Shown here in pieces: positions 7,105 through 15,046 of a DNA stretch of 15,925 nucleotides (within the stretch, counting starts at the first letter, position 1; every line of letters begins with the position of its first letter). The stretch comes from an uncultured Akkermansia sp. (GTDB taxonomy: Bacteria; Verrucomicrobiota; Verrucomicrobiia; Verrucomicrobiales; Akkermansiaceae): contig CAJGCY010000046.1 in the NCBI GenBank assembly GCA_904501955.1, positions 1 to 15,925 on the forward strand, given 5' to 3'. The notes under the pieces were generated by a model that saw only the letters and a list, made by a program, of their open reading frames with translations, did not search any database and had not been told where the DNA came from. A program made the translations under genes and the position numbers.

Positions 7105-7260
7105 GATGTGGGTTATGCCACCCGCATACCGTCTCGGCAGGCCTCGACTGGCTGCGGGTTCTAAGTTTCTTTTTCTTTCGTTTCCTAGGGCTTACGCCCT
7201 AGGCTAAGGTATACCACCCGCTAGCGCGGGTTCAAAATTCCGCTCACCTTCGGTTCGCAA
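7105..7260. repeat. Structured intergenic element: hairpins downstream of the A2M gene
   Basis: Two compact perfect hairpins stand 12 bases apart: CCTAGGGC-TTAC-GCCCTAGG (7184-7203) and ACCCGC-TAGC-GCGGGT (7216-7231). The second, in the context CCACCCGC...GCGGGTTC, echoes a longer version at about 7117-7160 in which the same arms enclose some 28 bases. Reading from the A2M gene they come after its stop and could end transcription or protect the 3' end, but no U-run follows on that strand. They look like members of a repeated intergenic family. Confidence 0.5.
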
Positions 7261-7288
7261 CTTTTCAACTTCTGATTTATCGGGTGGA

Positions 7289-10200
7289 TTACCGGGCATG
7301 TGTGGTGATGGTGTTCGGTGGGGTTTGGGTGTAAATATCCGGTTGGTACATGAGCTGGGCGGTGGCGGGGGGTGCGGCGGCGGTGCCGGTGCGCTTGGCT
7401 CGGGCGTAGTAGGTGAAGCTCAGCTTTTTCGCGTTGTGGTGGCGGTGGTCGGTGAAGGCACGCACGCGGTCGCCGAGGTACTCGCAATGGGTGAAGGCGG
7501 GGCTGATTTCCGGCGCTTCCTCGGGCAGGCCTGCGGCTTGGGAGAGGATGCGCGGGTTGATGGCCTCCAGCGTGGAGGGCAGGTAATCCTCCACCGCAAG
7601 GTAGGGCTGCACTATGGCCTCCCCGCTGCAGGTGAGGGTAATGCGCACCAAATCTCCCGTGCGGAAGCTCGTGGTGGGCGCCCATTTACCCTCCGCATTC
7701 TGCACCTCGTAGCGGCGCTGCAGGGTCAGCCCGGTGGTGGGTACGGCCTCATACGGCAAGGTGCCCTTAATGCGCACGCTCACATAGGTGGCGGCATCTT
7801 TGCAGCGCAGTGTTTCCGCCCAATCCGCGGTGGCAGTACCCTTGGCGGGGCTGAGCAGGCGGGGGGTGGCGCCGGCCTCCAACTCTGAGCCATCGCTCAG
7901 GAGCACGGTGCCGGTCACCTCCTCCTCGTCGGCGGTATTTTTGCTGAGCTCATGCAGCAACATGAAGAACCAGCAGGTGCTCATGGTGCCTGCCGTCGTT
8001 TCATTAGCCAGCTGCTGCAGGCGGTGGTGCACATCCGCATCCGTGTGCAAGCTTGCCATGAGGCGCAGAATAGCGTGCTCCCCCGTGTCGGCGGTGGCTC
8101 GGCGCAGGGCTTCCTGCTTCAGCTCATCATCTTTCAGCACATAAGCGAGCGAGTAGAGCGTGGTGGCATTCTCCGTGGCGCGGTGCTCCGCCAGCCCGCG
8201 GCGCAGGTAGGCAATGAGCCTGCCCATCTCTTGCGGTGACACCTCGCAGTCGTGCTCTTGCGCCACGGTGAGCACCATAGCAGCGTGGGCGGATGCCCAG
8301 TAGCAGGACTCCTTACCATCATCCCAGTAGCTCAGGCCGCCGTCCTCACGCTGGCGGGAGAAGAGCTTGCTGATGGCTTTGCGGATGATGGCGGCGCGCT
8401 CGTGCCTGTTTTTCTCGTTGATGGGCGTGCCGAGCTTGCGCAGCTCCTTGGCCAGCAGCCACGGCATGAGGGTGGAGGATGTTTGCTCCGTGCAGCCGTA
8501 GGGGTATGTGAGGGTGTAATCCACCAGCCCCTTCAGGCAGGCCAGCGGGGTGCTTTCCACCTGAACTTCCGCTGTCACATTCGTGAGTTTTTTGCTCTCC
8601 TCACTGAGCAGGGATACCAGGGGCAGGGGCGCGGCGCCGGGTTGCAGCCGGGTAAAGTATGTGGTGCAGATGGTGGGCAGCACGGGGCGTACCTCTACAC
8701 TGTTGCTCACGGCATCCTCCCCGCCGGGGCCGGTGGCAATGGCGGTAAGGGTGCACGTGCCCTCCTGCGTGGCGCTGTAGGTGAAGTGGGTGGTGGCGCT
8801 TTCACCGTGGCGCAGCTGCACCTGCTGCGTGTGCTCCGTACCCTGTAAGCGCACAGCCCAGGTGCCGTCCGCGCCGGTGTTGTTGGTGAGGGTGACGGGA
8901 ATTTGCACGCAATCCCCCACGCGCAGTAAGAAGGGTGTGCCCATGCTCAGCATGAGCCCTTGCTCCACCTGCAACTCGCCCTCCGCCGAGCCGAAGGCAC
9001 GCCCATTCTCCCCGATGGCAACGGCGTACACGCGGTACGTGGTCAGGGTGTCCGCCACCTTGCCCGTGGTGCTGAAGCAGCCGTCCGCATCCGTGAGCAC
9101 CTGCGTTTGCCAAATGGGGGTGGGGGTGAAATTCTGCCTGATTTTCGGGGTGTAGAAGATGCCGCCATCCAGCCAATCACCTTCACCACCCAAGCCGCTG
9201 CCCAGGCCATCCCCTAAATCAACAGCGTAGCCCTCCATCCACAGCTGCTCCGGGAGCAGGGTGGGGTAGCGCAGGCTCATCTCGTGCAAGGTACCGGACA
9301 AATCCAAGTCCAACTCGGAGTCATCGGATAAATCAATGTCTACTCCGGAATCATCATCAGGTGTATCCATGCCCGCTGCGGAATGATAAAAGCGAGTATT
9401 GCGCAGGAAATGCAGGTAGTCTGCGTGCCGGTGGTTCATGAAGCACCGCCCCGGCTCGCAATCCATGAAATCCGCCCTGTAGCCGGCGGTGTAGAAATTC
9501 ATGCACGGCGGCATGTAATGGCGCATGGCCTGCATTACGCGGGTGAGCTCCGCCCCCCAATCCGGCAGGGTGTAGGTGAGGAGGCTCTGCATGCCGGCAT
9601 CCACCGCGTACACACAGAGCAGGGCACCGGCAGCGGGGGTGCCATCCGCCTGCAGCACCTTGCCGCGCAGGCATACCTCCGCCCCGGGGGCAATGGGCTG
9701 CCCTTGGGGCTCCAGCTGCACGTGCAGACGGGTGTCCGCCGTGGGGGCTTCCGCACGGTAGGTGTAGAACTCCACCGCCGTGTGCTCCCCTGAGGCTTGC
9801 TGCTGCAGGAGCATGAGGGTGGCATGCAGGCGGCAGCCATGCTCCTGCGCTTGCAGGGGAATACGCACCTGCTGCCTGCCCGCGCTCAGCGGCAGGGTGA
9901 GGCTGCGCACGTGCTCACCTGCCCCGTGTATGACCACAAAAGCAGTGCCTGCCCCCTGTGGGTTCACGTCGAAGCACAGGCGCCCCTCTTCCACCGTGGC
10001 CTGTGTGGGGCTTCCGGCGTTATAAGCAGCGTAGTTGCATGAGTACCAATGATTCGTGTAGGTGTTGGTATTGCCCGCGGGGTCCGTGCCGGAGATGCGC
10101 AGCTGCGCCTTCTGTAATTTACCGCGGTATTGCGGGTGGGTGCGTTCAAACTCGCGCACTAGGGCTTCCTCATCAATCCGCACGCCCTCACGACAGTTTG

Positions 10201-12847
10201 CAGGCACGGTGATGCTGCTCTCGTGCACGGTGATGCTCTGCTTGCTGTACACCACCAAACCGTTCGGCAGGGTCTCCGGCATGTATACCGAGCCTTCCAG
10301 CGTGAGGCGCAGCTCTTGCGGGCGCTGCAAAGGCTCTTCCGTGCCGCTGCGGTACAGGTGGAGGCGCCCCTTATCGAGCCTGATGCAGAAATCCGCCGCG
10401 TACAGCTCAGTTTGGTAGCTGTTTGACACGTATTCCATGTGCTCATTGGCCACATAACTGTTGATGGAGAGCCTGGCGAGCACGTTTTCACCCTCTTGCG
10501 GCCAAGGGGCAAAGCTGTGCGTGTAGGTGGCCTTGCCCTCGGCATCGAGGGGGAGCTCATGCAGCACACCGTTTATGCACAGGTTGGCTGTTTGGGCGCT
10601 AAGGGGCGTGCCATGGTAGTTCTTGGCCTGCAGGTGTACGGTGACTTGCTGCGGGCGCACGGGGTCCAGCTCCACCCGCTGCTCCAGCGCAAAGGAGTTG
10701 CGGCGGAAGCAGCTCAGCGGTCTGATTTCCCCTGCCGTGGCGGTGTTGCAGCTCAGTTTCAGCTCTATTTCGGCGTCCTCTTGGGTTTTCGGCAGCTGTA
10801 GGTCGAACCGGAAAGCGCCGTGGCTGTCCGTGGGCACCTCCATCTCCGCGAAGGGGCGGTCATGGAGCAGGGCCTGCACCCGCACACGAGCTTCCGGCGC
10901 GAGGGCGGGCTTGCCCTGCGCATCCATGCAGCGGTATGTGCCGAACCCGTGCAGCACATCCCCCGTGGAGTAGATGCTGCGGTCCGTCAGCAGGCACAGG
11001 GCATCTCGCTTCGCGGGCTTGTTGACCTCAAACCCCGGCATGGTGACGAGGGTGTAATCATCCCCGCATTGCAGCAGGGCTTGAAAGTCTAAGGTGAATC
11101 TGCACTCCGGCAGCAGGCAGACAGCCACCCCTCGGTTCAGGGTGGTGGTGTGCAGCGTTTTTTTGCTGTTAAACAGCCGCACCGTGCCGCTCTGCACCGG
11201 CTGCCCGCTTGATAGGTGGGTGGCATACAGCATCCCCTCGCTTCCCACGGCATGCAGGTCCGTCACGTGCACGGCATAGTACGCGCAGGGTGAGAGTTCA
11301 TCGGCGTCGGCACGCAGCTCCTCCGGCAGCTCAGGCTGCACCTGCAATATGTACATGCCGGGGCGCAGGGTACCCTCCACCAAGTCATCCAGGCACACCG
11401 TGCTGATTTGGTCCTGTATGCCGATGGGGCCCGCTATGGGGTACAGGTGCTCCGGACCGTAGCTGAGGGCTGCCCACTCCTCGTTACCGGAGGAATTGTA
11501 CGCTCGGCGCAGCACGTCTCGGAAGTCGACGTATTGCTCCGCACTGAGCCTTGCTGCCCGCACCCGCAAGCCCGTGCAGCCGATGCTGCGCAACTGCAAC
11601 TCGTGCGAGCCGCTCGGGGTCATGCGCATGGGGGTCGCGTGGATGCCGCCGCCATTCGACAGCGCAGGGCAGAGCGGCTCTATTTTGGCTTGCAGGGTGA
11701 GCGCTTGCTTGGTTTCCAGCCCGTAGGCAGCGCGTATGCCCGCGGGCAGGCTCACGCTGAGCGCCTGCGGCAGCTCTGCCAGCCCCTCCACCTCTATCAG
11801 CATGCGGTCGGAGAGCGCTTGCGGGTAATCCACGGGGAATTCCTCCCCCACGGCGGGGGCTGCCTTCTTCATGTTGAGGGTGAAGCGTACCGTTTCCTTG
11901 CCGAGCTGCAGCTCCTTGGTGTCCCCGCTGTCCGTGTTCACTGCCTGCACACCCCCGCAGTGGATGCTCATGCGCCGGAACAGCTCCTGCACATCCGCAT
12001 CGTTCAGCGGGGCGCTGAACAACAGCCCGAGGCAGATGCGCGACTCACCCTCCACCCGCGCCAAGCCCAAGTGCAGCTCCGCCTTCAACTCCGTGTCGAA
12101 CCCTACCTTCACTTCCTCAAACTTCACGTAGGGCACCTCCTCCCGTAGGCGCAGGGTGCTCTTGCTGCGCAGGGGGCGCGTGGGCTGCACCTTGAGGATT
12201 CCCGGCAGCTCCGTTTGCGGGGTGTAGTTGCTCAGCACCTTGGGGGAGACGTTGTGCAGCGCATAGCTCAGCCCCCTGTTGCGGGTTTCCTCCACCCTCA
12301 CGCGGCTGCATGTGGCAGGCACCACCGTGCCGTCCTCCTCCACAAAGCAGAAATGCAGCTTTTGCGTGTCGAGGTCGCAGTAGCGGTAAATGTTCTGCTT
12401 CACGAACACAGCCACCGCCCCCTCCGCATAGCCCCCTTGCAAGCTGCGGGAAATGTCCGTGTCCGCATACAGCACACAGGGCGGGGCAGTCAGCTCGAAC
12501 TCCGCGTTCTCTATCTCATCCCCGTTCATGTAAAATCGCGCCTCCTTGCGCAGGCTCAGCTTGTGGCGTGCCCCCGCTTTCGTGCCGGGGCGGTAAAAAA
12601 TGCCCAGCCTGTTGCTGTTCAACCAAGTCAGTTTGGGCAGCGGCTCCGGCCCGCTCAGCTCCCAATCGCGCAGCAGCTCTTCGCCGCCTTCTTTGATTTT
12701 TTGCATCGAGTGCACCGCCTGCGGGAACTTTATCTGCATTTGGTCGGAGTGCTCCATTTCCTCGTGCGGGTATGGTTGCAGGCTCCCGGCCTGCACCGGC
12801 AACAGCAGCAGGCATGTGAGAATGAAAAATCGGAGGATGGTGTTCAT
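7289..12847 (-). CDS. Secreted bacterial alpha-2-macroglobulin (thioester protease inhibitor)
   Basis: An 1852-residue protein with a Sec signal peptide (hydrophobic ~4-16, predicted cleavage VQA-GS after residue 20) and no lipobox cysteine, so it should be soluble in the periplasm or secreted. Macroglobulin-type beta domains fill the N-terminal 1100 residues, including LLTDRSIYSTGDVLHGFGTY, the usual MG3-like motif. An acidic, then glycine-rich stretch (~1160-1229) lies where the bait region is expected, just before RQNFTPTPIW and the A2M domain. The thioester motif YGCTEQT is intact (C1452, Q1455), followed by the alpha-toroid domain (GGLSYWDDGKESCYWASAHAA) and a receptor-binding-like C-terminal domain ending in AQLMYQPDIYT. 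About 40 cysteines in the mature part is many. Such proteins trap proteases. The usual partner pbpC is not adjacent; the gene is monocistronic here. Confidence 0.93.
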   Translation of the reverse strand: MNTILRFFILTCLLLLPVQAGSLQPYPHEEMEHSDQMQIKFPQAVHSMQKIKEGGEELLRDWELSGPEPLPKLTWLNSNRLGIFYRPGTKAGARHKLSLRKEARFYMNGDEIENAEFELTAPPCVLYADTDISRSLQGGYAEGAVAVFVKQNIYRYCDLDTQKLHFCFVEEDGTVVPATCSRVRVEETRNRGLSYALHNVSPKVLSNYTPQTELPGILKVQPTRPLRSKSTLRLREEVPYVKFEEVKVGFDTELKAELHLGLARVEGESRICLGLLFSAPLNDADVQELFRRMSIHCGGVQAVNTDSGDTKELQLGKETVRFTLNMKKAAPAVGEEFPVDYPQALSDRMLIEVEGLAELPQALSVSLPAGIRAAYGLETKQALTLQAKIEPLCPALSNGGGIHATPMRMTPSGSHELQLRSIGCTGLRVRAARLSAEQYVDFRDVLRRAYNSSGNEEWAALSYGPEHLYPIAGPIGIQDQISTVCLDDLVEGTLRPGMYILQVQPELPEELRADADELSPCAYYAVHVTDLHAVGSEGMLYATHLSSGQPVQSGTVRLFNSKKTLHTTTLNRGVAVCLLPECRFTLDFQALLQCGDDYTLVTMPGFEVNKPAKRDALCLLTDRSIYSTGDVLHGFGTYRCMDAQGKPALAPEARVRVQALLHDRPFAEMEVPTDSHGAFRFDLQLPKTQEDAEIELKLSCNTATAGEIRPLSCFRRNSFALEQRVELDPVRPQQVTVHLQAKNYHGTPLSAQTANLCINGVLHELPLDAEGKATYTHSFAPWPQEGENVLARLSINSYVANEHMEYVSNSYQTELYAADFCIRLDKGRLHLYRSGTEEPLQRPQELRLTLEGSVYMPETLPNGLVVYSKQSITVHESSITVPANCREGVRIDEEALVREFERTHPQYRGKLQKAQLRISGTDPAGNTNTYTNHWYSCNYAAYNAGSPTQATVEEGRLCFDVNPQGAGTAFVVIHGAGEHVRSLTLPLSAGRQQVRIPLQAQEHGCRLHATLMLLQQQASGEHTAVEFYTYRAEAPTADTRLHVQLEPQGQPIAPGAEVCLRGKVLQADGTPAAGALLCVYAVDAGMQSLLTYTLPDWGAELTRVMQAMRHYMPPCMNFYTAGYRADFMDCEPGRCFMNHRHADYLHFLRNTRFYHSAAGMDTPDDDSGVDIDLSDDSELDLDLSGTLHEMSLRYPTLLPEQLWMEGYAVDLGDGLGSGLGGEGDWLDGGIFYTPKIRQNFTPTPIWQTQVLTDADGCFSTTGKVADTLTTYRVYAVAIGENGRAFGSAEGELQVEQGLMLSMGTPFLLRVGDCVQIPVTLTNNTGADGTWAVRLQGTEHTQQVQLRHGESATTHFTYSATQEGTCTLTAIATGPGGEDAVSNSVEVRPVLPTICTTYFTRLQPGAAPLPLVSLLSEESKKLTNVTAEVQVESTPLACLKGLVDYTLTYPYGCTEQTSSTLMPWLLAKELRKLGTPINEKNRHERAAIIRKAISKLFSRQREDGGLSYWDDGKESCYWASAHAAMVLTVAQEHDCEVSPQEMGRLIAYLRRGLAEHRATENATTLYSLAYVLKDDELKQEALRRATADTGEHAILRLMASLHTDADVHHRLQQLANETTAGTMSTCWFFMLLHELSKNTADEEEVTGTVLLSDGSELEAGATPRLLSPAKGTATADWAETLRCKDAATYVSVRIKGTLPYEAVPTTGLTLQRRYEVQNAEGKWAPTTSFRTGDLVRITLTCSGEAIVQPYLAVEDYLPSTLEAINPRILSQAAGLPEEAPEISPAFTHCEYLGDRVRAFTDHRHHNAKKLSFTYYARAKRTGTAAAPPATAQLMYQPDIYTQTPPNTITTHAR

Positions 12848-12879
12848 GTCAAGTGATGGGGCTGGCTTATTTTATGCTT

Positions 12880-12908
12880 ACTATAGCATGCACCACGCTA
12901 TTCCTCAA
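12880..12908 (-). promoter_or_regulatory. Promoter of the alpha-2-macroglobulin gene
   Basis: Minus-strand TTGAGG (12903-12908), a 17-base spacer and extended -10 TGCTATAGT (12880-12888). The predicted start of transcription is near 12873, with a leader of about 26 bases that contains no recognisable Shine-Dalgarno sequence before the ATG at 12847. Confidence 0.6.
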
Positions 12909-13015
12909 GAATTTAAGTGTTACAAAAGTGTTACAGCGTGGTATCCCGCCCCCCGCTGATGACAAACCGCTCGCCAACTTCTGATTTAGCGTTCAACTTG
13001 TGCCAAACATAGCGC

Positions 13016-13043
13016 TTGCCTTTTTCCCGCAATTTGGTACTCT
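13016..13043 (+). promoter_or_regulatory. Promoter directly abutting the small membrane protein gene
   Basis: TTGCCT (13016-13021), a 16-base spacer and extended -10 TGGTACTCT (13035-13043). Transcription is expected to begin at about 13050, next to the ATG at 13051, which would make the mRNA essentially leaderless. The -10 hexamer is imperfect, so this is less certain than the holA case. Confidence 0.45.
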
Positions 13044-13050
13044 GTTGGGT

Positions 13051-13509
13051 ATGGAAGTTTCCGCTGCTCAGAATACATTACCGTCCTGCGTGTTACCGCG
13101 CCGCCGTTTTGTGCGGTGGTCTTTGCTGGCTCTGTTTCTTTGCAACTTGGTGTGCGTGGTGGTTAGGTTTTATGCGGTGCATCATCCGGATTGGAGTGTA
13201 CTGTGGGCGGATCTTAAGCTGGCGGGGTGGACGATTCTGTTCGTATTCGGGCCGTTGCTCATTCCGGTGCGCTCCAGGCGGGGAAGTATGCTGCAGGTGC
13301 TGGGGCTTGTTTTTGCACTGCTGTTGACTCTGGTCATTTGCTGCGCTGCCGGTTGGGATATTGATGATCCCAAGGATGTCCACCGCTCACTTTATTTGGC
13401 TTCTGTCATTATGATGGGGCTGCTGACCTTTGTTTATGTGTATGTACCCGTGTGGCTCGCGCACCTCTTCATGAGCTTTATAGAAAAGCGCCGCGCTCGG
13501 AAGAATTAA
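13051..13509 (+). CDS. Small four-helix membrane protein of unknown function
   Basis: I do not recognise this family. From the ATG at 13051 it encodes 152 residues. A short polar N-terminus carrying PRRRF is followed by about four hydrophobic helices (roughly 22-43, 53-71, 80-98 and 113-139), a short loop with DIDDPKDVH, and a basic cytoplasmic-looking tail ending EKRRARKN. The frame is open to an ATG at 13000, but the first 17 residues from there overlap the putative promoter (13016-13043), so I prefer the downstream ATG. It is divergent from the A2M gene and in the same direction as holA, which begins 73 bases after its stop with its own promoter. No functional link is evident. Confidence 0.7.
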   Translation: MEVSAAQNTLPSCVLPRRRFVRWSLLALFLCNLVCVVVRFYAVHHPDWSVLWADLKLAGWTILFVFGPLLIPVRSRRGSMLQVLGLVFALLLTLVICCAAGWDIDDPKDVHRSLYLASVIMMGLLTFVYVYVPVWLAHLFMSFIEKRRARKN

Positions 13510-13547
13510 GGCGAGCCCATAAATGAGTGAGGTGGCGGAAATAGCGT

Positions 13548-13576
13548 TTGACTGAGGGGCGGTGGTAGGGTATAAT
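13548..13576 (+). promoter_or_regulatory. Near-consensus promoter giving a leaderless holA transcript
   Basis: TTGACT (13548-13553), exactly 17 bases, then TATAAT (13571-13576). Six bases after the -10 box comes the ATG at 13583, so the canonical start of transcription coincides with the A of the start codon. No Shine-Dalgarno sequence can exist on such an mRNA. Confidence 0.75.
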
Positions 13577-13582
13577 GCAGGC

Positions 13583-14677
13583 ATGGCAGGTGAAGCCACA
13601 GCATATATGTTTTTCGGTAGCGACGAGGGCGCGGCAGGCAGTGCTGCGCTCAAGAAGTATACCGAGCTGACTGCCGGTGGCGATGGCTGGGGGGATGAGA
13701 TGATTGACGGCTCGGCCGCCACGGCGGATGAGGCGGTGGACATCATCAACCGCACGGTGTCCGGCCTGCAAATGTTCAACATGTTCGGCGGCCGCAAGGT
13801 CATTTGGCTGAAAGGGGCGAATTTCTTGGCGGATACCCCGTCCGGTGCCCGCAGTGAGGCCGTGCAGGAGGCCATGGAGAGCCTGCTGAGCGCGCTGGAA
13901 AACCTGCCGGCGGAAACCTTCTTCGTGATGAGCTGCATGGAGGTGGACAAGCGCCGCAGCTTCTTCAAAAAACTCGGCAACGTGGCGGAGGTGAAGGAAT
14001 TCACCAAGATTGACATCTCCAAACCCGGCTGGGAGTCTGAGGTGGCTGCGCTTACCATCCGCATGGCGAAACCGCACGGCCTGAGCTTCGATAACAACGC
14101 GCTGGACCTCTTCGTGCAGCGTGTGAATGAAAGCACGCGCCAGATTGCCAATGAGCTGGCGAAGCTGGATGTGTACCTGGGCCCGGAGCGCCGCCGCGTG
14201 ACCCAGGAGGATGTGGATTTGATGGTAGCGGTATCGCGCAACGGCGTCATTTTCGAGATTTCTCGCGCCATTGAGCAGAGCAACTGTCGCTTGGCCGTGC
14301 GCCTCATCAATGAGCAGCTGGAGCACGGCGAGCAGGCTGTCGCCATCATGCGCGCTGCCATTGTGCCCACCGTGCGTAACCGTTTTTGCGCCCGTTTGCT
14401 CATTGATTCCTTTGGGGTGGATACCTCAAACTACCGCAGTTTTGAGTCCGCTCTCAACAAATTGCTGCCCATGGACCGCAAGATGCTGCCGCTCAAAAAA
14501 GACGGCACGCCGAATGCCTACGCCTTGTTCAATGCCGCGCGTACCTGCGGTAAGCTCACCCTCCGCAAGGCTCGCAAAGACCTGCAAGCCTGCGCCACCG
14601 CGGATCGTCAGCTCGTCTCCACCCAGCTGGATGACCGCGATATTCTGCACAAGCTCATCGTCTCCCTCACCGCGTGA
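13583..14677 (+). CDS. holA: DNA polymerase III delta subunit (clamp-loader)
   Basis: The 364-residue product fits HolA, the subunit that opens the beta sliding clamp within the clamp-loader complex. The N-terminal AAA-like domain starts AYMFFGSDEG, the divergent nucleotide-fold position typical of delta. Blocks such as NMFGGRKVIWLKG and ETFFVMSCMEVDKRRSFFK follow. The collar region shows RQIANELAKLDVYLG and VTQEDVDLMVAVSRNGVIFE, the best-conserved HolA signature. Length is normal for the family. The frame is open back to a GTG at 13562, but the -10 box TATAAT lies inside that extension, and the ATG at 13583 is exactly where transcription should begin, so I choose it. No gene follows in the same direction before the AT-rich region. 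Confidence 0.9.
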   Translation: MAGEATAYMFFGSDEGAAGSAALKKYTELTAGGDGWGDEMIDGSAATADEAVDIINRTVSGLQMFNMFGGRKVIWLKGANFLADTPSGARSEAVQEAMESLLSALENLPAETFFVMSCMEVDKRRSFFKKLGNVAEVKEFTKIDISKPGWESEVAALTIRMAKPHGLSFDNNALDLFVQRVNESTRQIANELAKLDVYLGPERRRVTQEDVDLMVAVSRNGVIFEISRAIEQSNCRLAVRLINEQLEHGEQAVAIMRAAIVPTVRNRFCARLLIDSFGVDTSNYRSFESALNKLLPMDRKMLPLKKDGTPNAYALFNAARTCGKLTLRKARKDLQACATADRQLVSTQLDDRDILHKLIVSLTA

Positions 14678-14919
14678 GGTCGCAAGGCGAACTGCATTTG
14701 AATCCGCGCGAGCGTTAGCGAACGGCCTGTGAGGGCGTAGAAAGAGCAGGCTCGAAGCCCCAACCCCTTGCTAACGTGGAAATTCGAATGAAATCGAGTA
14801 ATGTAAAAAAGTCTTGTCAAAAGAATGGCGCCAGTTTAATGTTTTACAAAACATGTTAACATTACCTGTTTGCATTCTTATTTCCCCAATTAAAAATAAA
14901 TATGTGGCACATTGATAAG
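14678..14919. other. Non-coding junction between holA and the AT-rich segment
   Basis: No gene is supported. The left part (to ~14760) is GC-rich and contains GCGAGCGTTAGCGAACGG (14708-14725), similar to the motifs of the repeat region at 6774-7040. From about 14810 the composition shifts sharply to AT-rich. A perfect palindromic site ATGTTTT-AC-AAAACAT (14839-14854) is followed at once by GTTAAC and AACATTA, operator-like in appearance. I see no convincing terminator for holA. Confidence 0.5.
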
Positions 14920-15026
14920 TTTGTTACCCACTTAAGAAAAAAAATGGGCGACAAATCATTTTGTTACCCACCAGTGGGTGACAAATCTCGTAGTCACCCA
15001 CAGAGCGTACAAAAATGGGTAACAAA
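14920..15026. repeat. Mirror-symmetric array of six 12-bp elements (consensus TTTGTYACCCAC)
   Basis: Elements alternate in orientation: forward 14920-14931, reverse 14944-14955, forward 14960-14971, reverse 14974-14985, forward 14990-15001 (10 of 12 match the CACCCAC form), reverse 15015-15026. Centre-to-centre distances are 24, 16, 14, 16 and 25 bases, so the array is nearly symmetric about 14972.5. The central pair forms a 12-bp stem with a 2-base centre. It lies 3' of fic and 3' of holA, not at a known promoter. It could be a binding array, a cruciform, an RNA structure or the edge of an acquired segment. Confidence 0.65.
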
Positions 15027-15046
15027 ATGAGATTCGTCTCAAATAT

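Noticed and set aside
7216..7250. tRNA-like T-arm (GCGGGTTCAAAATTCCGC)
   Set aside because: Only a four-base stem, and no acceptor, D or anticodon arms can be built around it.
7221..7685. Minus-strand 154-codon frame overlapping the A2M 3' end
   Set aside because: H/P/R-rich and out of frame with the clearly homologous A2M C-terminus.
11408..12148. Plus-strand frame opposite the A2M gene (and similar ones along 7298-12856)
   Set aside because: Shadow frames produced by GC-rich codons of the A2M gene; low-complexity composition.
13562..13582. GTG at 13562 as holA start
   Set aside because: The -10 box TATAAT (13571-13576) lies inside this extension, and the family-like sequence starts only after the ATG at 13583.
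13387..14403. Minus-strand 338-codon frame opposite holA
   Set aside because: Serine/arginine/alanine-rich shadow of holA; no recognisable domain and no promoter.
14920..15026. CRISPR array interpretation of the 12-bp repeats
   Set aside because: Repeats are too short, alternate in orientation and have spacers of only 2-13 bases; no cas genes nearby.
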